From Oscarella lobularis (lineage: Eukaryota > Porifera > Homoscleromorpha > Homosclerophorida > Oscarellidae): a DNA stretch of 64,000 nt. The notes under the pieces are model-generated. The model saw only the letters and a program-made list of their open reading frames with translations, ran no database searches and was not told where the DNA came from. The stretch lies in assembly GCF_947507565.1 (NCBI RefSeq), contig NC_089175.1, forward strand, positions 4,639,733 to 4,703,732. Reading direction: 5' to 3'. The number at the start of each line of letters is the position of its first letter. Position 1 is the stretch's first letter. Below are positions 31,741 through 43,415 of this stretch, piece after piece. A program made the translations under genes and the position numbers.

Positions 31741-32857
31741 ATGCTCGCTTTCTTCGCTCTCTCCGCTCTCCTCGCCACGACGACGGCGCTCTCGTGCGCC
31801 GATCTCGGTCTCATATCGGGCGGCAATCCGAAAACAACGACGGTTCAATCGTATTCGGGCACGTACGCCTCAAACGTCGACGATCACGTGGAGCGCTTCG
31901 TCGACGACCGACGCGTCGCTAACGAGCACGATCGCCTGCGCCGAAGGCACGGGAGACGACAGCGACAAGCTCGTCATTACGAGCACGGGAGTTCCCGCCC
32001 ATCGCGTGGGCGAATTTCCGATGCGCTTCGACACGACCGGAAGCGGACGCAACGACAATCCGAATACGATTGCCGAGCAATCGTACAGGTGGACATTGCC
32101 GAAGAATCCTCAAATAAAAGCCCAATTTCCCGAATCGATTCTTGAGAACGGCGACGCTCTGCCCCTGGGTCCCATTGGGTTCGCTTTGAACGGCGTTCCT
32201 CTCTATAACCCGTTCAATATACAAAAGGAGGACGCCGTCTCTCGGGACAGTTCCGGGTACGAGGTCATGGATCTCTGTCACGGGCATCCCGACGAGCGCG
32301 GTAGCTATCATTATCATTATCAAGAGGAAACCGACGGGTGTCTGTTCGGTTCGATGAACGCTCAAATCGTCGCGGAAGCTGGGAAGAGATCGCCTAAGAT
32401 CGGCTATGCTTTTGACGGGATACCAGTCTATGGACCGTTGGGGAAGGACGGCGTTGCGCCGACGGATTTGGATAAGTGCAATGGGAGAATGGATACCGAT
32501 TTGGGGCAATACGTCTATCACACTACCAACGGAAAGGCGCCCTATATCATAGGATGCTATAGATATCAGTACACTCCTACTAGTGAGTGTATTGGCCTAT
32601 GCAAGGTTTTAGCAATAAATATATAACGGGTTTATATTTAGACATGGGTCCACCTCCTCCCGGAGGCCGTCCTCAGCCCCAGCAGCCCACTGAAGGGAAC
32701 ACCCAAAAAGTCGGCGACGGGTCTACACCGACCTCTCAAGGTTATTGGTTACCATTTTACCTTCGATTTAGTCTCATTTCTGTTTTTAGCCGTGGTTGCT
32801 ATGCCAGCGTTGTTTGTCACTGTTCTGGCTCTCATCTTTCGCCTGTTGGCTATCTAA
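31741..32857 (+). CDS. YHYH-domain protein 2, one frame break
   Basis: Exons 31,741-32,582, 32,642-32,740 and 32,790-32,857 mirror YHYH1: signal peptide (MLAFFALSALLATTTALS), YHYH core (HGHPDERGSYHYHYQEE), a Pro/Gln linker (GPPPPGGRPQPQQP) and a hydrophobic end (AVVAMPALFVTVLALIFRLL). Relative to YHYH1 there is one extra A near 31,865 (ACGTACGCC against ACGTCGCC), which breaks the frame early in the mature protein. All the rest is open and conserved. It is either a young pseudogene or a sequence error; the strong conservation after the break favours error or very recent loss. Confidence 0.75.
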
Positions 32858-33138
32858 TTGTGACGTCTTATTTATTTGCTGTTTAGTTCAGTCGACGATC
32901 TGAGTACCATATTTTATATAGATTATTGTATTTTGTCGATTGTAGTGATTGAGAAATCAAAACCGTCTCTGAGGTCGGGCGCTCGCTTTTTCTCTTCTGC
33001 ACCATAGAGTCTGAGACGGATGACTTACTGATCAGATCATTGATCTATGATCAGCTGGAGCTGTCTATACGGGATGCCGATAGTGAGTCACAGTGAGTCA
33101 CAGTGAGTCACTCACTCACTACTGAACTCATTCGCAGC

Positions 33139-34515
33139 ATGGGCTCGTCACTCTCGTATCCCGAAGTCGATTTGGCCGGCAAGGTGGCTATCGTGACGGG
33201 CGGCAATACAGGAATAGGTTACGAAACAGGCAAGGCTTTCGCCAGGATGGGAGCTCGCGTCATTTTGGCCTGCCGATCGGAGGAACGAGCGACCGAGGTC
33301 GGTGTTTTGATCATCCGTTGCTAGCTAGATCACGTGTGCAGCGTGCGCGAACACCTCGTGCTGTAGGCGATCGCGAAAATGCAAAGCGAACTGGCCGAAG
33401 CGAAGCCCGTGTCAGGAGAAGATATCAACGTCGAATTCATGGCACTCGATTTGTCTTCGCTCGCGTCGGCACGAGACTTCGCCAAGGCCTTCTTGGCACG
33501 ACGTCTTCCACTTCATCTGCTCGTTCTCAATGCAGGAATCGCATTCATCAGTCCCTTACGTAATTAAATTAATTACATTAATTAATTAATTAATTAATTA
33601 ATTAATCAATTAATTATTTTTAAGAGCTGACTGATGATGGGTTGGAGAAACATTTTCAAGTCAATTACCTCGGTCATCTCTTGATCATACTTCATTTGCT
33701 CGAGCTCCTCAGTTCCAGTGGTCCGGACGTCCGCGTCATATCTGTGTCGTCAGGTGCGTACAAAGCCGGCACTCTCGATTTGACAAACATGGACGGTTCC
33801 AAATCGTATGGCAGATTTAAGTTCTACGGAAACTCCAAGCTGTATCAGGTAAACGCATCGACTAACTAACCAACTAACTTCTAATGGACTCAACCCCGAT
33901 TGATTCTTTGAAGATCATGATGACGTTTTATCTTCAAAAGAAGCTTTCTGACAGCGGAATAGCATTCTCGTGTCTTAATCCTGGCTTCGTAAACACTTTG
34001 CATGCAACACCAGAAGAGGTACACATTTCAATCATTTAGGTTAAAACAGAGGCCACGAGAGGATTTGAAGATTCCGCCTTTTTAACGGCACTAGCGAAAG
34101 CAACTCATGCACTCGGTACATTAGAGATATTGATACATAGATCATGCTAACTACTTGCCGGTTGTTTCTTAACAGGTATGGCACGAAGTGCAGCGAAGGG
34201 AGCTGCGACGTCAATTAACGCTGCCGTCAATCCTGAATTTGCCAATGGAAAAGCACTATTCTTTGAAAGCTGCAAGCCTACTGGTGTCAAAAGTCTTGCA
34301 AGGTGCGCCGTTTGCATATATGAGTCTTCGTCCTATCGACGTTCCCTTTCTCTCCGTGGTCTAGAGACGAGACTCGTCACGAAGAGTTATGGACGTACAG
34401 TATCGAGTTATTGCGCAAGTACATCGACGACGAGTGCGCCACTAAGCTGACTGACATGGGTCTGACGATTTCGTCGTCTGAGGCGGCCGAGAGCCTCGAC
34501 AATCAAGACGATTAA
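33139..34515 (+). CDS. Short-chain dehydrogenase/reductase SDR1 (RDH/WWOX-like)
   Basis: Seven exons (33,139-33,297; 33,367-33,559; 33,625-33,848; 33,914-34,018; 34,040-34,115; about 34,175-34,302; 34,365-34,515) read without a break, about 310 residues. It has a Rossmann NAD(P)-binding motif TGGNTGIG, then ACRSEERA where NADP enzymes carry Arg, the NAG motif (LVLNAGIA), and the catalytic Tyr and Lys in FYGNSKLY, with a Ser in SVSS upstream. The N-terminus is short and has no membrane helix. The C-terminal helix [15 protein letters not shown] is typical of the retinol-dehydrogenase/WWOX branch. Substrate unknown. First of six tandem genes. Together with YHYH2's 3' end and SDR2 it was copied as a block to 36,347-39,823. 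Confidence 0.88.
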
Positions 34516-34747
34516 TTGAAGACGGAGAAAAAGACGATTCTTGAAACCGAATATATGCATCACCTAAAAAAATTACAGTAGTCGTTGTGCCTTTGCTTAC
34601 TTCTCTCCATACTTATCCACTGCATGCTCAGCATCAGCGTTGATTTTATTATATCCCATCGAAAGTGTCTTTGTCATTGTGTTTTGAGTTGAACAGAATA
34701 TAGTCAATACGGGTGTCGAGATAGTGAGTCACTGTCTCATTTGCAGC

Positions 34748-36069
34748 ATGGGGGCTTCGCTCTCGTATCCCGAAGTCGATTTGGCCGGCAAGGTGGCTAT
34801 TGTGACGGGCGGAAATACCGGGATAGGCTACGAAACAGGCAAGGCTCTCGCCAGGATGGGAGCTCGCGTCATTCTGGCGTGTCGATCGGAAGAGAGAGCC
34901 ACAGAGGTCGGTCCAACCGTCGCTGCTAGACCACGCGTGCACCGTGCACGATCCTCGCACACTGCAGGCGATCAAGAAAATGCGAAGCGAGCTGGCCGAA
35001 GCGAAGCCCGTATCGGGAGAGAATATCAACGTCGAGTTTATGGCACTCGATCTGGCTTCTCTCGCGTCGGCACGAGACTTTGCCAAGGCCTACTTGGCGC
35101 GAAATCTGCCGCTTCATCTGCTCATTCTCAACGCAGGAATGGCAATGCTTCCCTTACGTATCTATTTATCTATATTAGATAATTAATTATTAATTTTCTT
35201 GTTACTAAGAGCTGACTGATGACGGGTTGGAGAAACATTTTCAAGTCAATTACTTGAGTCATCTCTTGATCTTACTGCACTTGCTCGAGCTGCTCAGCTC
35301 CAGTGGTCCCGACGTTCGCGTCATATCCGTGTCGTCAGATGGATACGAATACGGCACTCTCGATTTGAAAAACATGGACGGTTCCGAGTCATATGGCAGA
35401 ATGAAGTTTTATGGAAACTCGAAGCTCTATCAAGTAAGCACATCGACACACCTCTTGGACACACACAAAATTTGCTTCGTTCTTCGAAGATTATGATGAC
35501 GTTGTATCTTCAAAAGAAGCTTAGTGAGATAGCATTCTTTTGTCTTCATCCTGGCAAGGTAAAACAACTTTCCAAGCTAAGAGGTATTATTAATTATTTG
35601 TTCATCTAGGTGAGCACCGAGATAGCACGAGGAATGAGCGATTCTACGTTTCTGATGGTGATGGCCAAAATATTTGTAGCAATGGGTACAGTAGGATATC
35701 GATTGATCGATTGATAAGACGTCTTATTTCTGAATAGGACGAAGTCCAGAAAAGGGAGCTGCAACGTCGATCAATGCCGCAGTCAATCCGGCATTTGCTA
35801 ACGAAAAGGCACTTTATTTTGAAGACTGCAAACCTGTTGTTCTCCATAGCCTTGCAAAGTGCGCTCTCACAACTATCACGAGCCTTTGCCCCAATGTCCC
35901 TTTCTCTCCACCTAGAAACGAGACTCATCACGAACAGTTATGGGAGTACAGCATCAAGTTATTGCGCAAGTTTATCGATGACGATTGCGCTTCTAAGTTG
36001 ACTGACATGGGTCTGACGATCTCGTCGTCGTCGGAGGCCGCTGCGAGCCCTGGCGACGAAGACAATTGA
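34748..36069 (+). CDS. Short-chain dehydrogenase/reductase SDR2
   Basis: Same seven-exon plan as SDR1: [63 protein letters not shown], then a shorter exon 4 ([13 protein letters not shown], lacking the loop after the PG motif), [16 protein letters not shown], a [11 protein letters not shown] exon, and [15 protein letters not shown] up to TGA. I found no break. Compared with SDR1 the substrate-binding loop after PG is about 12 residues shorter, which could change substrate choice. Confidence 0.85.
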
Positions 36070-36346
36070 ATTAACGATCACCACAGAAAGCAAGACGTTC
36101 TTTAGGGAAACTTTTCGTACTGTCACTTGCAGACAAATCCTAATTGGTAATCGATTTTAACACTATGTGAACCGCTTCTAGAAGCCATGCCATCATTTCA
36201 GCACAAGTAGCCAGAGCAGCTGATGCAAAACCTACATAGTGAAGTATACACAACTCCACTGTTGACGCGTGAATCATTCTAGTATCGATGTCAGTTTGGT
36301 CTCTCGCCAAGCCATTTTCTAACGTATCCGGGCAATCAACGGAACT

Positions 36347-36672
36347 ACAGGCGCCCTATATCATAGGATGCTATAGATATCAGTACACTCCTACTAGTGA
36401 GTGTATTGGCCTATGCAAGGTTTTAGCAATAAAAATATATAACCGGTTTATATTAGACATGGGTCCACCTCCTCCCGGAGGCCGTCCTCAGCCCCAGCAG
36501 CCCACTGAAGGGAACACTCAAAAAGTCGGCGACGGGTCTACACCGACCTCTCAAGGTTATTGGTTACCATTTTACCTTCGATTTGGTCTCATTTCTGTTT
36601 TTAGCGGTGGTTGCTATGCCAGCGTTGTTTGTCACTGTTCTGGCTCTCATCTTTCGCCTGTTGGCTATCTAA
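36347..36672 (+). pseudogene. 3' end of a YHYH gene, orphaned by block duplication
   Basis: The end of exon 1 (APYIIGCYRYQYTPT), intron 1, exon 2 (MGPPPPGGRPQPQQP), intron 2 and the anchor exon (AVVAMPALFVTVLALIF) match YHYH2 almost base for base, but nothing of the signal peptide or YHYH core precedes them. The left edge (36,346/36,347) marks the breakpoint of the SDR1-SDR2 block duplication. Confidence 0.88.
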
Positions 36673-36949
36673 TTCAAATTGCGACTTCTTATTTATTTAT
36701 TTGCTGTTTAGTTCAGTCGACGATCTGAGTACCATATTATATAGATTATTGTATTTTGTCGATTGTAGTGATTCAGAAATCAAAGCCGTCTCGGAGGTCG
36801 GGCGCTCGCTTTCTCTTCTGCACCATAGAGTCTGAGACGGATGACTTACTGATCAGATCATTGATCTATGATAAGATTTGCTGGAGTTGTCTATACGGGA
36901 TGCCGATAGGTGAGTCACGCACTCACTCACTAGTGTACTGATTCGCGAC

Positions 36950-38310
36950 ATGGGCTCGTCGCTCTCGTATCCCGAAGTCGATTTGGCCGGCAAGGTGGCC
37001 ATCGTGACGGGCGGCAATACGGGAATGGGTTACGAAACAGGCAAGGCTTTCGCCAGGATGGGAGCTCGCGTCATTCTGGCGTGCCGATCGGAGGAACGAG
37101 CGACCGAGGTCGGTGTTTTGATCACCCGTTGCTAGCTAGATCACGTGTGCAGCGTGCGCGAACACCTCGTTCTGCAGGCGATCGCGAAAATGCGAAGCGA
37201 ACTGGCCGAAGCGAAGCCCGTGTCGGGAGAAGATATCAACGTCGAATTCATGGCACTCGATTTGTCTTCGCTCGCGTCGGCACGAGACTTCGCCAAGGCC
37301 TTCTTGGCGCGACGTCTTCCGCTTCATCTGCTCGTTCTCAATGCAGGAATCGCAATGATCAATCCCTTACGTATATAATATTTACTAATTAATTAATTAA
37401 TTAATTTAATTTTCTAAGAGCTGACTGATGATGGGTTGGAGAAAATGTTTCAAGTCAATTACCTCGGTCATCTCTTGATCACACTTCACTTGCTCGAGCT
37501 CCTCAGTTCCAGTGGTCCCGACGTCCGCGTCATATCTGTGTCGTCACTTGCGTACAAATCCGGCACTCTCGATTTGACAAACATGGACGGTTCCAAATCA
37601 TATGGCAGAGTGAAGTTTTATGGAAACTCGAAGCTCTATCAGGTAAACGCATCGACTAACTAACTAACCAACTAACTTCTAACGAACCCTAACCCTCGTT
37701 GGTTCTTTAGATCATGATGACGTTTTATCTTCAAAAGAAGCTTTCTGACAGCGGAATAGCATTCTCGTGTCTTAATCCTGGCTTCGTAAACGCTTTGCAT
37801 GCAACCCAAGAGGTACACATTTCAATCCATTTAGGTTGAAACAGAGGGCACGAGAGGATTAGAAGATTCCGCCTTTTTAACGGCACTAGCGAAAGCAACT
37901 TATGCACTCGGTACATTAGAGATATTGATACATAGATCATGCTAACGACTTACCGGTTGTTTCTTAACAGGTATGGCACGAAGTGCAGCGAAGGGAGCTG
38001 CGACGTCAATTAACGCTGCAGTCAATCCTGAATTTGCCAATGGAAAAGCACTATTCTTTGAAAGCTGCAAGCCTGCTGGTGTCAACAGTCTTGCAAGGTG
38101 CGCCGTTTGCATAGATGAGTCTTCATCCTATCGACGTTCCCTTTCTCTCCGTGGCCCAGAGACGAGACTCGTCACGAAGAGTTATGGACGTACAGTATCG
38201 AGTTATTGCGCAAGTACATCGACGACGAGTGCGCCACTAAGCTGACTGACATGGGTCTGACGATTTCGTCGTCCGAGGCGGCCGAGAGCCTCGACAATCA
38301 AGACGATTAA
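36950..38310 (+). CDS. Short-chain dehydrogenase/reductase SDR3
   Basis: Block-duplication copy of SDR1 with all seven exons and splice sites. TGGNTGMG (Ile to Met), NAGIA, YGNSK and the C-terminal [16 protein letters not shown] are present. Small changes include [15 protein letters not shown], one residue shorter than SDR1, and [12 protein letters not shown]. No break seen. A likely working recent duplicate. Confidence 0.85.
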
Positions 38311-38518
38311 TTGAAGACGGAGAAAAAGACGATTCTTGAAACCGAATATATGCATCACCTAAAAGAAATTAGTCGTTGTGCCTTTGCTTACTTCTCTTCA
38401 TACTTATCCACTGCATGCTTAGCATCAGCGTTGATTTTATTATATCCCGTCGAAAGTGTCTTGTCATTGTATTTTGAGTTGTAGTCAATGAATGTAGTCA
38501 CATATACTCATTTGCGGC

Positions 38519-39823
38519 ATGGGGGCTTCGCTCTCGTATCCCGAAGTCGATTTGGTCGGCAAGGTGGCTATTGTGACGGGCGGAAATACCGGAATAGGCT
38601 ACGAAACAGGCAAGGCTCTCGCCAGGATCATGGGAGCTCGCGTCATTCTGGCGTGTCGATCGGAAGAGAGAGGTCGGTCCAACCGTCACCGCTAGACCAC
38701 GCGTGCACCGTGCACGATTCTCGCACACTGCAGGCGATCAAGAAAATGCGAAGCGAGCTGGCCGAAGCGAAGCCCGTATCGGGAGAAGATATCAACGTCG
38801 AGTTTATGGCACTCGATCTGGCTTCTCTCGCGTCGGCACGAGACTTTGCCAAGGCCTACTTGGCGCGAAGTCTGCCGCTTCATCTGCTCATTCTCAATGC
38901 AGGAATGGCAATGCTTCCCTTACGTATCTATTTATCTATATTAGATAATTAATTATTAATTTTCTTGTTACTAAGAGCTGACTGATGACGGGTTGGAGAA
39001 ACATTTTCAAGTCAATTACTTGAGTCATCTCTTGATCTTACTGCACTTGCTCGAGCTGCTCAGCTCCAGTGGTCCCGACGTTCGCGTCATATCTGTGTCG
39101 TCAGATGGATACGAATACGGCACTCTCGATTTGAAAAATATGGACGGTTCCGAGTCATATGGCAGAATGAAGTTTATGGAAACTCGAAGCTCTATCAAGT
39201 AAGCACATCGACACACCTCTTGGACACACACAAAATTTGCTTCGTTCTTCGAAGATTATGACGTTGTATCTTCAAAAGAAGCTTAGGGAAATAGCATTCT
39301 TTTGTCTTCATCCTGGCAAGGTAAACAACTTTTCAAGCTAAGAGGTATTTATTAATTATTTGTTCAACCGAGATAGCACGAGGAATGAGCGATTCTACGT
39401 TTCTGATGGTGATGGCCAAAATATTTGTAGCAATGGGTACAGTAGGATATCGATTGATCGATCGATAAGACGTCTTATTTCTGAATAGGACGAAGTCCAG
39501 AAAAGGGAGCTGCAACGTCAATCAATGCCGCAGTCAATCCGGCATTTGCTGACGAAAAGGCACTTTACTTTGAAGACTGCAAACCTGTTGTTCTCCATAG
39601 CCTTGCAAAGTTCGCTCTAACAACTATCACGAGCCTTTGCCCCAATGTCCCTTTCTCTCCACCTAGAAACGAGACTCATCACGAACAGTTATAGGAGTAC
39701 AGCATCAAGTTATTGCGCAAGTTTATCGATGACGATTGCGCTTCTAAGTTGACTGACATGGGTCTGACGATCTCGTCGTCGTCGTCGGAGGCCGTTGCGA
39801 GCCCTGGCGACGAAGGCGATTGA
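38519..39823 (+). pseudogene. SDR4, decayed copy of SDR2
   Basis: Colinear with SDR2 but damaged at several places. Eight bases are missing at the end of exon 1 (around 38,668), shifting the frame before the donor. One T is missing from the run in AAGTTTATGG in exon 3. The exon 5 acceptor and first codons are gone (39,364). TGG to TAG in the last exon (39,691-39,693) makes a stop. A three-base gain gives ARIMGARV in exon 1. With several independent lesions it is a real pseudogene, not just sequence error. Confidence 0.85.
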
Positions 39824-39991
39824 ATGAATGATACGCGATCGCCACAACTAGCGAGCAGCTGACGAAAAACCTATACCGTACATACGCAGTGAAGTATGAA
39901 TCATTTCCAAGACGCAATGACGTTAGTTCGTGCTTCAGCTGCTTGCTTTGTTGAAATAAAAAGTTTGCTTAAGTAAAGAAATACGAGAACA

Positions 39992-41330
39992 ATGGGCGCA
40001 TCGCTCTCGTATCCAGAAGTCGATTTATCGGGCAAGGTGGCCGTCGTGACGGGCGGAAATACCGGAATAGGCTACGAAACGGGCAAGGCTCTCGCGAGAA
40101 TGGGAGCTCGCGTCATTTTGGCGTGCCGATCAGAGAAAAGAGCAAAAGAGGTCGGTCGGTCGGTTGGTCACGATCGTCGTTGCTTAATTAATTAACAACG
40201 TGCTTCGTATAGGCCATCAAGAGAATGAGAAGCGAGCTGGTCGAAGCGAGCCACGTCGACATTGACGTCGAATATATGGCGCTTGATTTGTCGTCTCTTG
40301 CGTCGGCGCGAGACTTCGCCAAGGCCTACTTGGCACGACGTCTTCCCCTTCATCTGCTGATTCTCAATGCGGGAATTGCAATGATCAATCCTTTACGTAC
40401 GTAGCAAATTAATTTTATTGATTGATTTTACCTTTTTGAACTTGTGTCTTCACAATGAAGAACTGACTGATGATGGCTTGGAGAAACAATTTCAAGTCAA
40501 TTATTTAGGACACCTCTTGATCGTACTTCTGTTGCTCGAGCTGCTCGGCGCCAACGGTCCTGACGTTCGAGTCGTTTCCGTGTCGTCAAGTGGCCACCAA
40601 TTCGCCAATTTTGATTTGACCAACATAAACGGTTTCAAGTCATACAGCAGAGTTACATTCTATGGCAACTCCAAGCTCTACCAAGTTAGCATATTGGTTG
40701 GCAAAGTTCTTACCTAAATTCGCTTTGTCGTTCACCTGTCTAAGATCATGATGTCGTATTATCTTCAAAAGAGACTTTTGAACAGTGAGATATGTTTCTC
40801 TTCTGTTCATCCCGGCGTGGTAAGAACAAATAATTAGCCAAAAAGTACAATGCGTTTATTTACTCTAACTTAGGTCAAAACGGAGATTGCGAGAGGACAC
40901 GAAGATTCCATAATTCTGACCGCATTTTCCAAAATATCTTACGGAATCGGTATAATGGATAAAGCATATTCTAATTAGCTGCTTCTATGTGCTGACAGGT
41001 GCTGCGCGAAGTCCAGAGAAGGGAGCTGCAACGACTATCAATACTGCCGTCAATCCAGCATTTGCTAATAAGAAAGCCCTTTATTTTGAAGACTGCAAAC
41101 CTGTTGCTCCTCGTCGCGCTGCAAGGTGCGCTGTCTGTTGGCACAAGTCTCCGTCCCATTGACGTCCCGTCTACTCTGTCCCTAGAAACGAGATTCATCA
41201 CGAAGAGTTATGGGCGTACAGCATCAAGTTACTGCGCAAGTATATCGACGACGATTGTGCCGCAAAGCTGACTGACATGGGTCTGACAATTCCGCCTTCT
41301 GCTGCGAGCCTCGACCAGCAAGACGATTGA
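39992..41330 (+). CDS. Short-chain dehydrogenase/reductase SDR5
   Basis: Seven exons as in SDR1, all joints in phase: [27 protein letters not shown], a shorter exon 2 ([18 protein letters not shown]), [47 protein letters not shown], a PVAPRRAAR end of exon 6 and [16 protein letters not shown]. The catalytic Ser, Tyr and Lys and the cofactor motif are intact. It is the most diverged of the whole SDRs here. The adjacent collagen-TNF gene was copied with it to 45,030-46,775. Confidence 0.87.
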
Positions 41331-41775
41331 ATAAGGCGTGGTTCAGGCAGAAAATGATAACTCCTGAACTAAACTCTCTTACGCATAACGTGTCTGCATA
41401 TGCGCTTTTACATTAGCTTTGTCTGCATCAACCTCCCTTGATTCCGTTGCAGTCATTCAACTTAGTACACACAAACACTGTATCGTCTGCACACGTGAAT
41501 GCACGTGAGCTTGTTCTGAGCAAATGGATGAGGAGATTGTTTACCACTCTCTGAGAACACATACGACTATATACGGTGAAATAAACAGCGTTGGGAGCGC
41601 CTACGAGTTGTAGGAGCTTTACCTTATTTAGTATCCTTCATGTTCCCTTGCTGATCTTCATTGTTTCACTCAGAATACCATAAAAGGGCCTACAGACAAG
41701 CAATGATGTCATGTACACCGCTATAAATGTGCTCTAAATCTCTACTCAAAGTCAGTTGAACACATAGAGGAAGCA
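41331..41775. other. Spacer between SDR5 and the collagen-TNF gene
   Basis: No gene. It is about 90 percent or more alike by eye to 46,046-46,491 behind SDR6. AATAAA at 41,579-41,584 and CATAAAAGGG at 41,679 are possible polyadenylation and promoter elements. Confidence 0.55.
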
Positions 41776-43415
41776 ATGCACTGGAGCTCAATCGTCTTGA
41801 TCTCTCTTTGCCTCGTTCCGCTCTCATATCAAAATAAGGAAAGCAGTCCTAACTGCCCTCTCCAAAAAGGCGACAGAGTATGCCACCACACTAAAAAACC
41901 AATTTGTGTAATATAACGTACCAGGGACTACCGGGTCACCCGGGATCGACAGGCATTAGGGTACATGGAGCATGTACTTTCCCCTCTCAATGCTGAAGCA
42001 CCCGCGTCTAGGGTCATAAAGGAGACAAAGGAACGCAAGGAAGCGCGGGAAGAAAACGGAGACAAAGTATGCACAGGCACTCTTTTATAAGTGAACGTTA
42101 TATATTTACAATTACGTAGGGTGATCAAGGTGCTAAAGGATCTCATGGCCTTCTTGGAAAACAGGTTACTTACGCTTCTTTATTCTATCGTCATCATTGA
42201 ATTTGAGTAGGGTCCTGCTGGTGTTGTTGGACCTCCTGGTTCCCAAGGTAGACAAGGTGCAACTGGACCACAGGGACCTCGTGGAAATACCGGAATACAA
42301 GTACAGCTTGTCGTGCTCTGTATCCCAATCTTAAGTTGATTAAATTTATTAATTGCAGGGTGAAACAGGCATACAGGGCCCGAAAGGACAAAAAGGAATG
42401 CAAGGAATCAAAGTATATTGCTGTTGACCTTCTTTACCGCATACGTGATAAATACATCAGGGAGAAATTGGACCCACAGGGCCAAGAGGAAGAGGAGGAA
42501 TTGACGGAATTCCTGTAATACGTCAAACGCTCGCTTTGCGCTTACTTTGCCAGTTACAATGTAAATGTAGGGTCCACCGGGTCACACAGGACAAGCAGGA
42601 CCAAAAGGACCTAAAGGAGATAAGGCGTGTTTCTTACGAAGATTAGCTAAAGACATTGTTTAAAAGAATTAAATAGGGAGAGAGAGGATTAACTGGTCAC
42701 AAAGGAGAGCGGGGACTTCAAGGAATACCAGGACCTGACGTAAATGACTCTGAACTCTTCTTGATCTTCTAAAGTCACCCCATTAACTAGATAGATGAAG
42801 AGATTCTGAAAAGGTTGAAAGAGCAGGTATGAACTGACAAAAATATGTGGCTCATCCTAGTTCATCCAGATGTAGATTGTAACAGATCTCAAGTCTTCAC
42901 TCGGTAAAGTATTGAAACTCATTGCATACCTTGTTGGTGATGTGACAGATGGTACTTACTGGCAAACCTATTCTTCCGGTAACAAATACAATTATTCAAA
43001 TTATTAGGCAATTAAGACCTTTGTCTGTCAGGCCAGGTAATTACTCACTGGTCAACTAGCACGTCAGGTTCCTCCTATCCATCCGTTCTCCAAGGCGGAA
43101 TGACGTATAGCAATGGTTACATCACCGTTCCTGAATCTGGGATCTATTTCATTTACTTCAATTTGTACTCTGATGTACCATCATCAAGATATCAGCGTCC
43201 TTCCTACCCTTTATGTTGAATCGCGTCGTATTGGCTTCTCAAACTATTATCACGAAGACACTCACGACAAATCTCATTATATTGGACTGCTTTGGAATTT
43301 GAAAAAGGGCAATCAGTTGTCTATAAGAGCGCAAGGTATTAGAAGTTTGCGAATGTTGCGATACTATTTTGCACCTGACCATTCTTGCTTTGGCGCATGG
43401 AAAGTAAACTACTAA
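41776..43415 (+). CDS. Collagen-stalk TNF-family protein (EDA-like)
   Basis: Exon 1 (ATG at 41,776) codes a hydrophobic leader (SSIVLISLCLVPLSYQN), followed by some eight short exons of Gly-X-Y repeats, such as GPAGVVGPPGSQGRQGATGP, GETGIQGPKGQKG, GPPGHTGQAGPKGPKG and GERGLTGHKGERG. A short linker (IDEEILKRLKEQ) leads to a TNF homology domain: HWST, YPSVLQGGMTYSNGYITVPE, SGIYFIYFNLYSD, then LYVESRR, HYIGLLWNLKKGNQLSIRAQ and the closing CFGAWKVNY. Collagen plus TNF is the build of ectodysplasin. The frame shifts once in the TNF part (about 43,175-43,200), and one Gly-X-Y exon has AAAA where the copy at 46,492 has AAA and stays in frame. Both look like run-length or base-count problems. It may be a trimeric ligand, possibly for death-fold receptors; pairing with those nearby is speculation. 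Confidence 0.8.

Noticed and set aside
33560-33615. TTAAT run as a regulatory or insertion site
   Set aside because: It is a simple AT repeat within an SDR1 intron, and similar short runs occur in other introns here.
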